This document shows, one piece after another, positions 29,693 through 41,527 of a DNA stretch of 64,000 nt. The stretch's first letter is position 1. The number at the start of each line of letters is the position of its first letter. The notes beneath the pieces are model-generated. The model saw nothing but the letters and a program-made list of their open reading frames with translations, was not told the origin of the DNA and did no database searches. The translations under genes and the position numbers were made by a program. Origin of the DNA: Blastobasis lacticolella (lineage: Eukaryota > Arthropoda > Insecta > Lepidoptera > Blastobasidae); the NCBI GenBank assembly GCA_905147135.1, contig LR990048.1, positions 14,244,563-14,308,562 of the forward strand, written 5' to 3'.

Positions 29693-29950
29693 CTATTTGG
29701 CCGTGTGGTGTCCGGCAGAGTAGAAAAGCACCAACCCCTTACACTCGCGGGGGTCGTACAAGGCGACTTATGTTTTAGAAGCAAAAGATCTAGAGTCTCC
29801 GTAGTCTGGAAATTGGCAACAGCATTTTCCATTGTTATATTTAAACACTGCGCTCTCCAACTAGCCTGCCAAGCGTGGAGATTATGGCAATAACCCTTTC
29901 GTGAGAGATGCTCTAAGTCCTGCAGTGGACTGTTACGTGCTGTGATTATG
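29693..29950 (+). repeat. SINE-like retroposon, family C, copy 2
   Basis: GGCCGTGTGGTGTCCGGCAG (29699) starts the conserved part; the 3' end is GTCCTGCAGTGGACTGTTAC..TGTGATTATG. Flanked by an exact 11-bp repeat ACTATTAGGTA (29682-29692, 29951-29961). Confidence 0.75.
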
Positions 29951-29979
29951 ACTATTAGGTAACCAGCCCAATTACGGGC

Positions 29980-30130
29980 TTGAGGCATTTCATCTTAGTC
30001 CTCACAGTGACAACGCACCTGCTGTTCTGCATTTTTGTTGCCTGCAACCTGAATGTATTAATCGTGAATGTTATGGGCGACAGTTACCGCTTGCCATTGG
30101 GTGGGTTATCTGCTCGTTTTTCACTGCTCG
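29980..30130 (+). repeat. Dispersed repeat D
   Basis: GCTTGAGGCATTTCATCTTA, GACAACGCACCTGCTGTTCTGC and TATCTGCTCGTTTTTCACTG recur at 59700-60025, where a LINE fragment interrupts them. A scrap also occurs at about 44996-45040 (minus). Class unknown. Confidence 0.55.
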
Positions 30131-30394
30131 TAGTGGACCCTAGTTAAAAATAAAAACAAAATATATATTTTGTCCACTAGTGGGACATCGTGGCGGGACC
30201 AAGAGACCACCTATCAATGTCTACATTCATTCAACGCTTGTGTCCACCTATCATATATTTTTCAGGGTGCGAGTTACAACGTTTTGTTGTAAATTGTGTG
30301 TAAGCACTAATGCTCTATTTTGTGCTAAGCGAATTCTAATGATTTTGCTCATAAGTATTTGTAAGGAGTTATCGTAGGGTTGATACTAACAAAG

Positions 30395-30545
30395 AAAAAA
30401 AAAATTATACTGACTTATAACCCGACAAAGATATATTCAATATCCTACAATTTCCGATTAAATCGGTGAACATACATAAAAATAATAATGCAGTCGAACA
30501 TACAACTTCCTCCTTCTTTTCCTTTTAAGTCGGGTAAAAAAAGAA
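30395..30545. repeat. Dispersed lepidopteran repeat (AACCGACTT family), second copy
   Basis: Poly-A-flanked block with ACTTCCTCCTTCTTTTCC and TTTTAAGTCGGGTAAAAAAAG. Confidence 0.4.
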
Positions 30546-30738
30546 GATTGTGTAAGTATTTGCACTTATTTTAAGTTACACTAAGTATTTAACAATGTAT
30601 TACAACCGTCATCTCACCTTATGTTGGCGAGGATGCGAAGGAAGTGGATCAGACTCAATTAAATTCTTGAAAAGGCCTTTTACCACATCCACTTTCATCC
30701 ACTTCCATTCCATTCCTCTTTCATCCATATTTTGACCC

Positions 30739-30892
30739 TCATCATCATCATCATATCAGCCAGAAGACGCCCACTGCTGGGCATAGACCTCCCCCAGAGT
30801 TCTCCACAAAGGCCGGTCCTGTGCCTTCCGCATCCAGCTGCGATCTTTACCAGGTCGTCGATCCACCTTGTGGATTTAACGTGGGAACCACG
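30739..30892 (-). mobile_element. RTE-type LINE 3' end, copy 4, exact 13-bp TSD
   Basis: CATCATCATCATATCAGCCA to ATCCACCTTGTGG matches the RTE tail. It is flanked by the exact direct repeat CATATTTTGACCC (30726-30738, 30893-30905), showing an original retrotransposition event with severe 5' truncation. Confidence 0.85.
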
Positions 30893-30905
30893 CATATTTT
30901 GACCC

Positions 30906-31929
30906 GTTCATTTTATTTTATTGAGTGCAATCGCTAGTATATAGAAGTCTTAGAGTACAACCCTAACCGATTCCTAACGTCTACCTGCCAGTTTACTGTG
31001 GAAGTGCATAATACAAATGTAAACGGTCCATCACACGTGTTAAACGCCTGACCTCTGGCTTCTGCGCTTTGTTTACTTCGAAAACAATTTACTAACAGTT
31101 TTAGGGTTAAGCGTTTTTCCAATACAGTTGCTCAGCACATCTTGAAGTCCTGCTCACTTCTCATCCTCTCCTCGCTATGTGCAGATAAACATGAAAAATA
31201 ACTGAATGGTTTGTCTGTAATATTGATAAACTATTTATTATGTCAGGTTACATTATGTTTAGGTTTGCGAAACCGATTTGTATCAATGGCGTAGCGGGTA
31301 CAAGGGGGATTAGAAATTATCTTACATTATTTTGTGTTATGGGGGCTGAGATTTTGACATATATATTATGTTAATATCTGTGGGTATATCTTGCGCTGCC
31401 ACATTTCGAATTCGGCTTTATCTCTAAAACATCACTGAAACCTCTATTGCGAGATTTTTTTTGAATTACAAACGTTCTTTCGAAAATGTATTTGGTGATT
31501 GTTTTAGTTTAGTTTTTCAGCTAGTTATTTTTGAGATTGGAATTATGGCTTGCAACGACAAAAATCTTTCGTTTCGAGATTTCGTGATTTCGCAGCGCAA
31601 GGATCGCCTCCCCGACCGACGGGACAAAGTTGCTAGCTTGATGACTTGTAAATAGTTACTCTTGCAATGTATATTGCATAGTTAAGTATAAAGCCAAACT
31701 ATAAAGCGCTGGTTATGTGCCAATAACAATTTGGTAGGTTTTAGTAAAACGTAGGTAGGTACTTATTAGCTCAGAGTAAATAATATACATACAGAGCGCA
31801 GCAAACCTACCTATCACTGGTCCAATGTCTAAATGGGGTAGGTTGAGGTGCTTTAATTATAAAATCTAAGGATTAGTAGTCTTATATGCTAGAGATTTGT
31901 AATTTGTTCTAATTTTAGTTTATAATGTA
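30906..31929. other. No gene recognised
   Basis: Unassigned AT-rich sequence. A small open frame at 31461-31655 has no known domain. Confidence 0.4.
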
Positions 31930-32045
31930 GGTTTTTTTTTTATAATACCACCAAGGTGGCAAACAAGCCTGATGGTAACTAGTCACCGCAGCCTATGGAC
32001 GTTGGCAATACCAGGGGCATCACCCACGCGTTGCCGACCCCGTAA
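31930..32045 (-). repeat. Jockey-group LINE 3' scrap
   Basis: Poly-T then CCGCAGCCTATGGACGTTGG and AATACCAGGGGCATCACCCA match the 3' end of the LINE at 23527-24451. Confidence 0.65.
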
Positions 32046-32124
32046 AATAGAGGTAGATAATAAGAGAGTTTTCTTCTATCTTCTCGACTGTGTCCTAGTT
32101 AAAGTAATCGTCCGTTCATCCTTA

Positions 32125-32310
32125 TTGTTACATAGTATAAAGTCGCTATCCGCCTCTGTGTGTCTATCTACTAATTCCTTCTAAACCAAGCAACGGCTTT
32201 TGATGCAATATTCATTATACTTTAGAGAATTTCTTCTGTAAGGTTTATTACGTAAGGGTAATATTAAATTAGAAGACATCCGAGTGAAGCCGTGGCAGGT
32301 CGCTAGTAAT
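32125..32310 (+). repeat. Dispersed lepidopteran repeat, copy
   Basis: ACATAGTATAAAGTCGCTATC, AAGCAACGGCTTTTGATGCA and GAAGCCGTGGCAGGTCGCTAGT follow the order seen in 13343-13540. Confidence 0.55.
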
Positions 32311-34249
32311 CTATTTTATTTAAATAATCAACATTGGTTGTGTACAGTGATCAATCAATATAAGAAAGAGCTTAGTGCGCCATAAAAAGCTTATGATAAA
32401 ACATATTTACTGAAAAAATACCAGTAAGAAACTATACAACAAGAAAATAACGATTTCTGCATGAAATAAAGCTATTGGGAAAAATTCAAATGGTAAATTT
32501 GCTACACGGAAATAACGAGTCAGAGAAAGCTTTTGAGAAAATAAAATCCGGGCAAAAATGCGAATGGATAATTTTCCACATGGAAATAAAGATTTTGGGA
32601 AATTGAATAGAACAAATCCAGTGGCGATTTCTGGTGGCGGTCTTGGGTTGTCGCGTGGTTACGGTTTGATACCCGTCCCCATAAAAGTTTTAATAACGAA
32701 ATATCAAAGGTTTTCGCCAAAAGATCTTGTCTATAAGAATTCCTCAAAAATGTTTTTGTATTATAGATTTCGTCGAACTATCTACACAGATTTTCATTAC
32801 AATTAACTAAAAGTATAAATTCTATTGCGAAGCAATGCGCCTTTCAAAACGCCAACTAGACGCGTAAATCAAGCGCGGGGTCTGGCCAATCAGTCAAAAT
32901 CTCTTAACTTTTTACTGAGAAAAACTTACCAGATCTTCTTCATGAGACTCTCTACTAACTCTACTCTACATACATTTTGGTCAGAAAGTGTAGCTGGGCC
33001 ATTTCATAGAACTATATTGCATGATATCAGCTGAATTCAGTGCTCGACCGGCGCAACGTCCAAGATAGCACGTGGCTAGCATCAGCTGACAATGACTCAG
33101 ATAGAGCTACGTTTGAATCTATGATATGGTCAACCTATTCTGCCTGGAAAGTTGGATTTTAGTCAATAAAACGGTGTTATTTTGATAGTGATAAAACCAT
33201 TCTCGCCGGTATCACCAACTTGGTAGCAAAAATTCCTTATCCTTGAAACTGCAAAACAGTTTCTTAAGCATTGTCGCTTTGCGACAAAAATTGATAAATC
33301 GGTTTTCTCAGGCTTAATATAGTGTTTCCATTGGTAACAATAACCACCACTGAAATGAACTAACTATCGGTAGCCAATACAGTAGAGAAACGAAGTAAAG
33401 AAGTAAATAAAGTCCGCAAGATTTTGCGGTATCACGCCTATTGCATTGCATTGCACATTCGAGATTTGAAATTCAAAGCCCAAGATGCGTCTGCGCCTGC
33501 GCATACTCACGCAACGCGTGCCATTGACTCGTCATGCTTAACGGACCGACTCGTGATAAGGATTTTTACCATACAGCGGCTTAATCATATCATTTTGGTA
33601 GTAAAATGCAGATATTTAAATTATTTCCTTGTTCTTACATTGTTGAGATTGATACAGAGGGGGTTCATTTTGATATCGCATATGTTTTCGTCAATATAAT
33701 CCTAATAATAATATATTACCGGAGGGGTTAGTGCTCGTATGTGGATGATACAAGCTGTAGTTACTCTCTAAGCCCGACGAATTAAAATTCGGGCATTAAC
33801 TCTGTGAAATGTCGATATCGGACAGAAAATTTCGAATAGATTTGGCGGTGCAATTTCTTTATGTCAGTTGCGTTTGTTTGTATCCGGTCCTATACCAAAC
33901 CTGGGGTTTTGGACTAGGCGTTTATTGTGAAGGAAAATTTCGTGAGAAAACCTACGCATCTCTGCGCATATCTTAAAAGAAACAGCAGGAGAGTTTAGAA
34001 CGCAGTGCTAAAAAACAAATACGTGTAGAAAACGTTGTTCCGCCACCCTTTCATGGTCTACGGAGGTCCTTGCTGATCTGCCTCTAAATCTTTAGTCGCC
34101 TTGGACAGAAGAGAGCGTATCGACTTAACCTACCCAAACCATAATAAAAGAGATATGACATTGCTATACGCGCTTGCAGAGACGCTAGCACATTTTATAC
34201 TGGTTTTGTATAGGTCGATATGATCTTTTGTACGACACCCTGGATCGGG
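32311..34249. other. No gene recognised
   Basis: Unassigned, about 1.9 kb. A repeat-like GGAAATAAAGATTTTGGGAAA / GGAAATAACGAGT motif pair occurs at 32506 and 32580. No coding exon was seen. Confidence 0.4.
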
Positions 34250-35065
34250 TTGCTCATAAATTCTGCTCTGCTGACCATCTCAGGATACTACACGATACTG
34301 CAGGACACCATACGAGCCAGGGTCACAACGGTCGTCTGCGAATGGACGGCCGCGCAGAAGGCGCAAGGTGAACGCTCGGCACCGGAGGAGCGTGACGCCG
34401 TACGGCTTGAAGCTCGCGATACCATGTTCCGCCTTTGGAATGAGGACATGGCTCACGAGCAGTTTGGGCGCCGATCGCTCGACGCTATCGGTCCCGTCAT
34501 TGAGGACTGGGTCGAGCGTCAGCATGGTTCCCTTTCCTACCGTTTGGTGCAGATATTATCCGGACACGGCTGTTTCGGATCGTTCCTGCACCGAATCGGT
34601 AGAGAGGGAACCCCATTGTGCCACAAATGTGGCGCGGTGGAGGACACAGCGCAACACACCCTCGACGCCTGCATAGGCTGGGAGGAGCAGCGCCGTGTCC
34701 TGAATGCGGTGGTGGGTCCAGACCTTGCGCTTCCAGGTGTGATCAATGCCATGCTTGAAAGTAAAAGGGCCTGGGGAGCTGTGGCCGCCTTCTGTGAGGA
34801 CATAATCTTGCAGAAGGAGGCAGCGGAGCGAGAGACGGAAGATAACCCTCTCGCGTCACCGCTCCGCAGACGCAGAAGAAGAGTAAGAAGGCGGCTCTAC
34901 GACCACTCCCTCCTCGCTCCCGGTGGCGGCCAGCGGGCAGGAGGTGCGGGGGCACCTCCGCCTGCATTGCACAGGCCTCCACCTCCGTCGAGTGGGAATA
35001 GTTCGGCGCATCCGACTATTCCCAGCCGCCCCTCGCAAGGGGGGCATGGCGGGCCCGCCGTGTAA
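34220..35065 (+). pseudogene. R1-clade LINE ORF2 C-terminal domain with CCHC finger
   Basis: The 281-codon frame encodes the end of an R1-type ORF2. QHGSLSYRLVQILSGHGCFG (101-120) precedes a C-x2-C-x8-H-x4-C zinc motif (C134, C137, H146, C151), then WEEQRRVL, AWGAVAAFCEDII and a basic/proline-rich tail. R1/TRAS-type elements carry this finger after the RT. The endonuclease and RT are absent (5' truncation near 34250), so the frame is a fragment, not a gene. A GC-rich 3' UTR and poly(A) run follow. Confidence 0.8.
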
Positions 35066-35252
35066 TGCGGGCGGTCGCCGGAGGTGTCGTGGATGACAAG
35101 GCTTCGGCTTCTCTCATGACACCACCTTGACGCGAAGCAGGAGCGCCGCGGGGTTTAGTGGGTACACCGGATACTGTTGTGAGTCCCACACAGGCATTCG
35201 GTCCCCCCCTACAGGTTTCGTGCGTAATGCATTCCCCGCGTAAAAAAAAAAA
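34250..35252 (+). mobile_element. R1-type LINE 3' end with poly(A)
   Basis: Contains the C-terminal frame above, then about 175 bp of 3' UTR (GTGTCGTGGATGACAAGGCT ... GGTACACCGGATACTG...) and an A-run at 35241-35251. Its GC content is far above its surroundings, consistent with a relatively recent arrival. Confidence 0.75.
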
Positions 35253-35289
35253 GTACACCGTACGACACAATTGAACTCCCCACAGTATT

Positions 35290-35338
35290 GCCGGACACCG
35301 TGTGGCACAGGCCACACGTTGGCCGTGTGGTGTCCGGC
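35290..35338. repeat. Nested hairpin at the start of family-C retroposon
   Basis: GCCGGACACC (35290-35299) pairs with GGTGTCCGGC (35329-35338), and inside it GTGTGGC (35300-35306) pairs with GCCACAC (35311-35317). Confidence 0.7.
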
Positions 35339-35560
35339 AGAGTAGAATACCACCAACCCCTTACACTCGCGGGTGTCGTACAAGGCGACTATTGTTATCG
35401 AGACATAAGATCTATAGTCTCCGTAGCCTGGAAAATGGGCAGAAGCGTTTTCCATTGTTATACTTATAACACTGCGATGTCCAACCCGCCTGCCAAGTGT
35501 GGAGATTATGGTAGGAGAGGCCCTAAGTCCTGCAGTGGACTGTTATGGCTTGTGATGTGT
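35321..35560 (+). repeat. SINE-like retroposon, family C, copy 3
   Basis: GGCCGTGTGGTGTCCGGCAG at 35321 through TAAGTCCTGCAGTGGACTGT and TGTGATGTG. Same 5' boundary as the copies at 29699 and 51455. Confidence 0.7.
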
Positions 35561-36931
35561 GGTACAGCAGATAAGATTGAAGATACTCGCCTGCGCTTGT
35601 TTAGTCACATGCGTAAGCCTAAGAATACGTGGGAAATTATCTAAACCTGCAGGTATTGGGAAAGAGGATGGAGGCACATAAAGGTATGAGGCTGGATTAA
35701 AACACAATAAAAGTCCAGAACAATAGCGAATGTTATTAATTCATCTGCCAGATAAATCGGGAACCAGACAACCTGTGAATCCTGGCGGATACCACACGGC
35801 ACAGTCGGATTCATGGTAAAATCGGGCACCACACTGTATCCAGTCCGCACTGATCTCTATGTGTAATATAAAGAAGTCAGTGTCAGTCCGGATATTGGGG
35901 TTAAATCTTGGCATGAAAGAAACACATCTATTTTACAATAAAAATAAAAATTTACACTTATCGGTAGCTTAGCTAGGGGCCAACTAAGGAACCATAGTTA
36001 AGTACCTATCCATGGTTATTAAGTTGCAAATTAGTTTACAGGGGATGCTGGGAGTTCCGCACTATGGCTCGGTTTTTCTACCAATTAAATAATAAAAGAG
36101 ATAGCACGCCGACGAGATCACATCGATCGTGGCTTGGGAACTAGACTGTGTCAGCAGACGGGACTGTGCTGTAGTGGGAGATATATTAGTCGGCTGGAAA
36201 TGTACATCGGCTAGTTTAGGCTTTGTGACGAAGCCGAACTAGCCAATGTGATTATTTACGGCCGACATTATCTAATTCCTAGATATTTCAACTATGGCAA
36301 AACTTGTCATTGTTGTGACGTGGAGGAGTATCAAGTCCAACAGTGGACTGTTATGGGCTGTTGATGCAATGTTAACACTCTACCTTCACCAAAAATGCGA
36401 TAAAGATCTTCCCTCACAATCGCCATGTCTGCGAAAATATTTGGTCTTCAATTACTCCTTATTGGAAATCGCAGTCTTGTTGGAAATCACATCACATCAC
36501 ATATCAATTGTAACCCATAACAGCCCACTGTTGGACTTGAGCCTCGTCCACAATTACTCCACATGTCCATAATCTCCATATAAGAGAGATCACCGCCGCC
36601 GACAAAAAAAAAACAAAAATATGCCTAATTAGGTATGCGATATAAACCCACATTTCCCTTTTTATATATTATATATATTTTTTTATATCTACGCTAGAAA
36701 AAATTCGAATTCGAGATGTCGCAGCGTGAGAAAAGCCCCCTATCCGATGAGCAGAGGCATTAGCTCAGAAACAAAGTTTGTTATGAAACTGTGAAAGATT
36801 TACAATGAAAAGAAAAACTACGGCGCCACCAAGTGGGATACACTTTCGATCATCCTGTCTTACAATGAAAATCCTATCCTGAGTCTTTATCAACCTTTGT
36901 AAACAAAAAAAGTTTATTGCCTTCAATTTAA
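35561..36931. other. No gene; retroposon scraps
   Basis: Family-C 3' scraps in opposite orientation at 36325-36370 (CAAGTCCAACAGTGGACTGT) and 36505-36580 (ATAACAGCCCACTGTTGGAC). Otherwise unassigned. Confidence 0.45.
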
Positions 36932-37470
36932 AAAACCGGCCAAGACGTGTCGCGCCACGTGCGGTGCAGGGTTCCGTAGCTACCTGTCTTAATATGAGTC
37001 TTAGTGAGGACTTCCTGATACTATAAACACACTAGTAACACATTACAAAGTTACAAATGTAGCTAGCAAATTGTTTTCCATACAATTTGTATAAAATATT
37101 TGCTAATCCAACTCAATTTCATAAAATTCTACTTTGAAGCTAAATATATCGGAAACGGAAAACCTAATCCAAAAATGTTTTTAGATACATTATTTCAAAA
37201 GAACTATCCCATAACACCCCACTTAATGAACTTTCAACGAAAAAAATTTTCGTCCGCCGGTTTGCTTGGGGAGGTACTCAAATAAGGGTACTTTTAAAAT
37301 ATTTTATTTTAGAACTTTGTCGGCATAATTAATATGTATAACCATACCAAATTTCAGCTCTCTAGTACTAATAGTTTTTGAGATAAAGCGCGGACAGACG
37401 GACAGATACACGGACGGACAGACGGAAATAGCGAAAATATAAGGGTTCCTTGGTTTACTACGCGCGAGAG
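36932..37470 (+). repeat. Dispersed lepidopteran repeat (ACCGGCCAAG...GGACAGACGG)
   Basis: Starts AAAAAACCGGCCAAGACGTG, then GCAGGGTTCCGTAGCTACCT. It ends with CCAAATTTCAGCTCTCTAGT, TTTTTGAGATAAAGCGCGG, a CGGACAGA-type array and AAGGGTTCCTTG. Recognised as a very common Lepidoptera family; non-coding, class uncertain. Confidence 0.65.
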
Positions 37471-38165
37471 TTAATGTATATACAAAGTGTGAATATTAAA
37501 TAATTTAACAAATTCAGTGACTCCTTTGTTTACCTTTTAAGTATCTTTATTTCAAAGACAGTTTAATATTTAATTGCTGTAATTTGGGCAATAAAGTTTT
37601 TAAATAAATAAATAAAATAATATTTCGTATACTTTAGGATTATAATATACTATAGGATTAATATTATAATCCTATAGTATAGCAAATACTGCATCACTTC
37701 CCACTGCATGGTAGAGCGCTCCGCAGATGACTGGCCACAGATAACAAAAAAAAGTATCAACAAACTTACTCCCATGTCTCGCCAAGGAGAACTTATTCAG
37801 AGTTAAATAAAAGTAATCAGATTTCGATTAATTAACATGCAAGCCTCAATTTGGATTCCGTATTCATTTAATGCTATCTAGGTCCGACTTTCTTAAAAGG
37901 AATTATGACTTTTAATAGGCATCATTGACGGCTGGTAATTAAGGAGCATCATAATGAAGACCTGTCAAAGCATCAGTGTAAAATTCACTAGAGATGTTAC
38001 GCAATGCATTCGCGTATTATCGGAACGTAAAGCAATTTTATTTGTGCTCGGACTTTCCAAGTACATACCTACTAGCTAAGATTAGCTAGCTAGATAGCTA
38101 TGTTCCTACAGTAAGTAAGTACAGGTTCCATTGAATGATTCTATAAACCATAAAAAAAACATATT
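37471..38165. other. No gene; palindrome and LINE 3' tail scrap
   Basis: GCAATAAAGTTTTTAAATAA at 37589 recurs at 55743 and looks like a LINE 3' end. An AT-rich palindrome lies at 37633-37683. Confidence 0.45.
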
Positions 38166-38330
38166 TTAGCGTTAATGTCTTGGTTGTGCTCTTGAGCACA
38201 TGCACGTGGGCCCGGGATCCGCCTTGACCATGATCCAGGATTTGGCGATCAGATAATTACAGTGGAGCGACTACCATCTGACCTCCGTGACCTTGATACC
38301 AGGGGAATCTGACTAGATTGGATCTATGAA
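38166..38330 (-). repeat. SINE family B, copy 3 (3' part)
   Basis: GCGTTAATGTCTTGGTTGTG, CCTTGACCATGATCCAGGAT and GATACCAGGGGAATCTGACT (plus strand) match family B read on the minus strand. Confidence 0.65.
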
Positions 38331-39448
38331 CCATAATATTTATCATAATACAGTTATCTGAAATATGTCTCGTCGTATTTTTATTAAATAGTTACAAATA
38401 ATAAGTTTTTCAAATTTTTCTTTTTTTAAAACACGCAAATATTTTCTATCGTGTAGTAATCTTGTAACTACTTATTAACGTAACCTAAACCACCTAACTT
38501 CTTTTTTGTAAGTTGTTTGTTGCAAATAGTTTACTTAAATTATAATGGGTCCTTACACAGAATTACACATTTGGTTTTAATTGCACATAACAAATCAAAA
38601 TAATGTCTAAATATCGAAAATAGAGTATGTTTAGATGCCAGTTAGCCCCAAAAATTTTATAATAAATAATTTCTCAGGTTTTACAAGAGTTTAAATTTTT
38701 CAGTTTCAGTAATATACAAAACGCTAATATCGAGGGCAAGGACCTAATATATACATTTGCACTACTAAGAACATCTATTCAAATCAAATCCAATCAAATC
38801 ACGTTTATTCAGTTTAGGCTTTTTACAAACACTCATGAATGCTATTGCATGGGATTCGATAAAATTTTAAAGATAACTGCTCGTTGGTTTCAAATTTCCG
38901 CCTTCACGTTTAAGAGCTTACATTGAACCCCACAAATCTTATACGATATCAAAATAGTTTTTCTTCCTCACATTCCCTAGAGAAATCACCTTACTAATAC
39001 TAATCTAGGGAACACTTGTTAATCGACTAATACATTTTCTTAATGTTAGCAAAAGTATACAGCAACCAGCTCCAAGAAAGGCTTCCGTCAGTCGGCGTTA
39101 CAATGTTGCAGAATTTAAACAGTCACCAACGTTTTTAGAGCGTTAAAATGGCGGGAAATGCTCGCAAATGCTTGCCATATGAGGTGATGCAGAAATAAAG
39201 ATACCTTGCGAGTGTTCGATAGACACTTTTTAAGATGCGCCTTGTAAAACGATTATGTTATGTCCTGGGTCTAGTTGGACTCGCGTCGAATGTCACATAA
39301 GTAGTGCAGTCAATGACGGGTTTTCGCTACGAATTCTTTGAGACTAGGTTCGATTGACATGTATGGTGTGCAGTTCGATTATGGTTTAAAGAACAAAAGT
39401 TACGCCGATATGCCCTTTTCTAGGACGCAACCTCTGCCCCGGGGTGGA
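38331..39448. other. No gene; possible LINE 3' UTR
   Basis: CAAATCAAATCCAATCAAATCA at 38778-38800 followed by CGTTTATTCAGTTTAGGC resembles a LINE 3' microsatellite end, minus strand. Unproven. Confidence 0.35.
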
Positions 39449-39920
39449 ATTGAATGAATGAATGAATGAATGAATGAATAACGCTTTATTGCACAATCAA
39501 AAGTATACAATGGGTAACTTAAATTAACAGCAGGAGAAGCAACAGGCGGCCTTATCGCTTAAAGCGATTTCTTCCAGGCAACCTTTTTGGGTAGTTAACT
39601 GTTGACAGAAGTGCATGATAAGGAAATCGGCTGAGAGTAAGCCCGTTCAACAAAAAGACATAGTGGTGTAATTTTAATTAATACTAATAAAACTATAGAT
39701 AAATTTATATACCTAGCATAATACTATAAATACATATTTAACAACAGAATAGAAGAGAGTTATGAGAAGCAATAGACTTGAAGAAGCTTATGGGACAGAC
39801 TGTAGAAGATAAGCTTTAACCAGCCTTTTAAAAGATGGTGCAGTTTTGGCTAGTCGGATGTCCACAGGCAATGAATTCCACAGTCTAATCGACTGGACAG
39901 TAAAGGATTTGGAATAGAAA
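39449..39920 (-). mobile_element. CR1/Jockey-group LINE 3' end with (TTCA)n tail
   Basis: On the minus strand, the reading from 39920 gives SKSFTVQSIRLWNSLPVDIR then LAKTAPSFKRLVKAYL and a stop, the C-terminus of a CR1/Jockey-type ORF2. About 330 bp of 3' UTR follow, ending GCAATAAAGCGTTATTCATT with (TTCA)n at 39451-39479. Related 3' ends are at 24452, 55779 and 61671. Confidence 0.75.
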
Positions 39921-40059
39921 TTTTAATTTTGAATTTTTTTCACTTAAACTAACCCCGGAAATAAATGCAAATTTTTAATGTGGGATATATCCAATGTGGT
40001 TACTGCAGCCTACGGGAAAAAGGCGTGACGGTATGTACCTATGTTTGCATGTAAATATA

Positions 40060-40380
40060 CTTATTCTAAAGAGTCACTTTTCCGCCACCGCACCCTCCGA
40101 CGCTGGGATAGATTTCATCCACAACACCTAGATACCTGGCATTCAACTAACGTATGGACATCGCGAACCTTCTTACCGCTCATGTGTAAGATGTGGAATG
40201 AGGTCCCTCAGAAAGTCTTTCTTTTGCACTATAATATGGGGATCTTCAAAAGGCATGTCAACAGGTACCTCAAAGGCTGGCTCCGCGTCCGCTCCCCTCG
40301 GGTTGCAGATGTCCCCGACTTCGTATCCATCATCCAACAGGTGGACCGTCCGTGTTCCTCCCAAGGCAAAATTTTTTTTG
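40060..40380 (+). mobile_element. Jockey-group LINE C-terminal fragment
   Basis: A frame with FRHRTLRRWDRFHPQHLDTW, KMWNEVPQKVF and FKRHVNRYLKGW parallels the tail of the 23527-24451 element (IRMWNELPATVF, FKRYIRGLFRG), followed by SPRVADVPDF versus SPGVADVHRR. It is diverged and lacks all catalytic regions. Confidence 0.7.
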
Positions 40381-40505
40381 TAAGCTCGATATTTTAAAAA
40401 TAATTCTATAATCTAGACAATTTTATCGTTAGTGACTTCACTAACAGTTCTGTGACAGACGGATAGACATCGGAAACTTAATAGTAGAGCTCCATTTACT
40501 TTAAC

Positions 40506-40760
40506 GACCTGAGTGGTTCAGTGGTCAACATGCCAGTCAGCCACGCAATAGGTCCCAGGTCCGATTCCCGCCTGGGCAGAAATTGAAATGATGAACTTTA
40601 ATTTCTGTTACGGGTCTGGGTGTTCTATGAATAATAAGTTTGTATTTAAAAATATATATAAGTAGTATGTCAGTTAGCTAGCACCCATAGTACAAGCTTT
40701 GCTTAGTTTGGGGCTAGATAGCGCTGTGTGAATTTGTCCACGATTATTTATTTTTTAATT
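40506..40760 (+). repeat. SINE family A, copy 4 (complete)
   Basis: Starts ACGACCTGAGTGGTTCAGTG; B-box-like GGTCCGATTCCCG; then GGGTCTGGGTGTTCTATGAA, GGGGCTAGATAGCGCTG and a TTATTTATTTTTTAAT tail. Confidence 0.8.
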
Positions 40761-40789
40761 TATAAACATTTTTTCCTATTAATCAATAT

Positions 40790-40935
40790 AATCTGGATGC
40801 CTTTAAGGCTAGAGTGAATAGGCTGTTCTAAGACGGGCATGCTTCATCTTCGGCCGCATCGTCACTTACCAACAGGTGAGATGGCGGTCAAATGCCCGAC
40901 TTGTTTGTTATAAAAAAAAAAAAAAAGTTCAGTTC
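40790..40935 (+). mobile_element. LINE 3' end with poly(A)
   Basis: Reading LDAFKARVNRLF then a stop resembles the very end of an RT protein. It is followed by GGGCATGCTTCATCTTCGGC and an A-run at 40912-40926. A degraded minus-strand copy is at 24664. Confidence 0.6.
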
Positions 40936-41236
40936 ATGAAAAAAATTATTATTGTAGCCTTACGGGTACGGAACCCAAAAACCGTGGTTATATAAAAATA
41001 AACATCTTAACATCTACACGATTTAATTTCATTTAATTTCAATTTTAACATCCTACTTTCAATACGCGTAAGTGCAAAATACAGCGATCAACATTACTTA
41101 CTTTCATTTCGGTAACGCATCCATTAATTTCAAATATGTATTTATTTTCGAAATGAATTCGATAAGTAACGTAACTTTAGCTAACTTATTCAGAATTAAT
41201 TAGCGTTACTTTATAAATAAAATATAAAATAATCAT

Positions 41237-41440
41237 CTTAGCGTTATTGTCCCGGTTGTGCTCTCGAGGACGAGGACACGGGGTCCGCCTTGACCATGAT
41301 CCAGGATTTGGTGATCAGGTAATTACAATGGAGCGACTACCATCTGACCTCCGTGACCCTGCTACTAGGGGAACATGAGCAGATTGGATCATGGTTACAT
41401 GGTGCAGGTTTCATCACGATTTTTTCCATCACCGTAAGTC
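41237..41440 (-). repeat. SINE family B, copy 4
   Basis: TAGCGTTATTGTCCCGGTTG, TCCGCCTTGACCATGATCCA, CCTGCTACTAGGGGAACATG, GGATCATGGTTACATGGTGC (plus strand). The tRNA-like head is missing. Confidence 0.7.
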
Positions 41441-41527
41441 GTAAGTCGAAATAAATTCGATAAGTAACGTTACTTTAGCTAACTTAATCAGGATATAACG
41501 TTACTTTATAAATACCTATCTAATAAT

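Noticed and set aside
34743..35315. Long open frames on the minus strand opposite the R1 fragment
   Set aside because: High GC content creates antisense frames there; they contain no domains and shadow the R1 C-terminal coding sequence and its 3' UTR.
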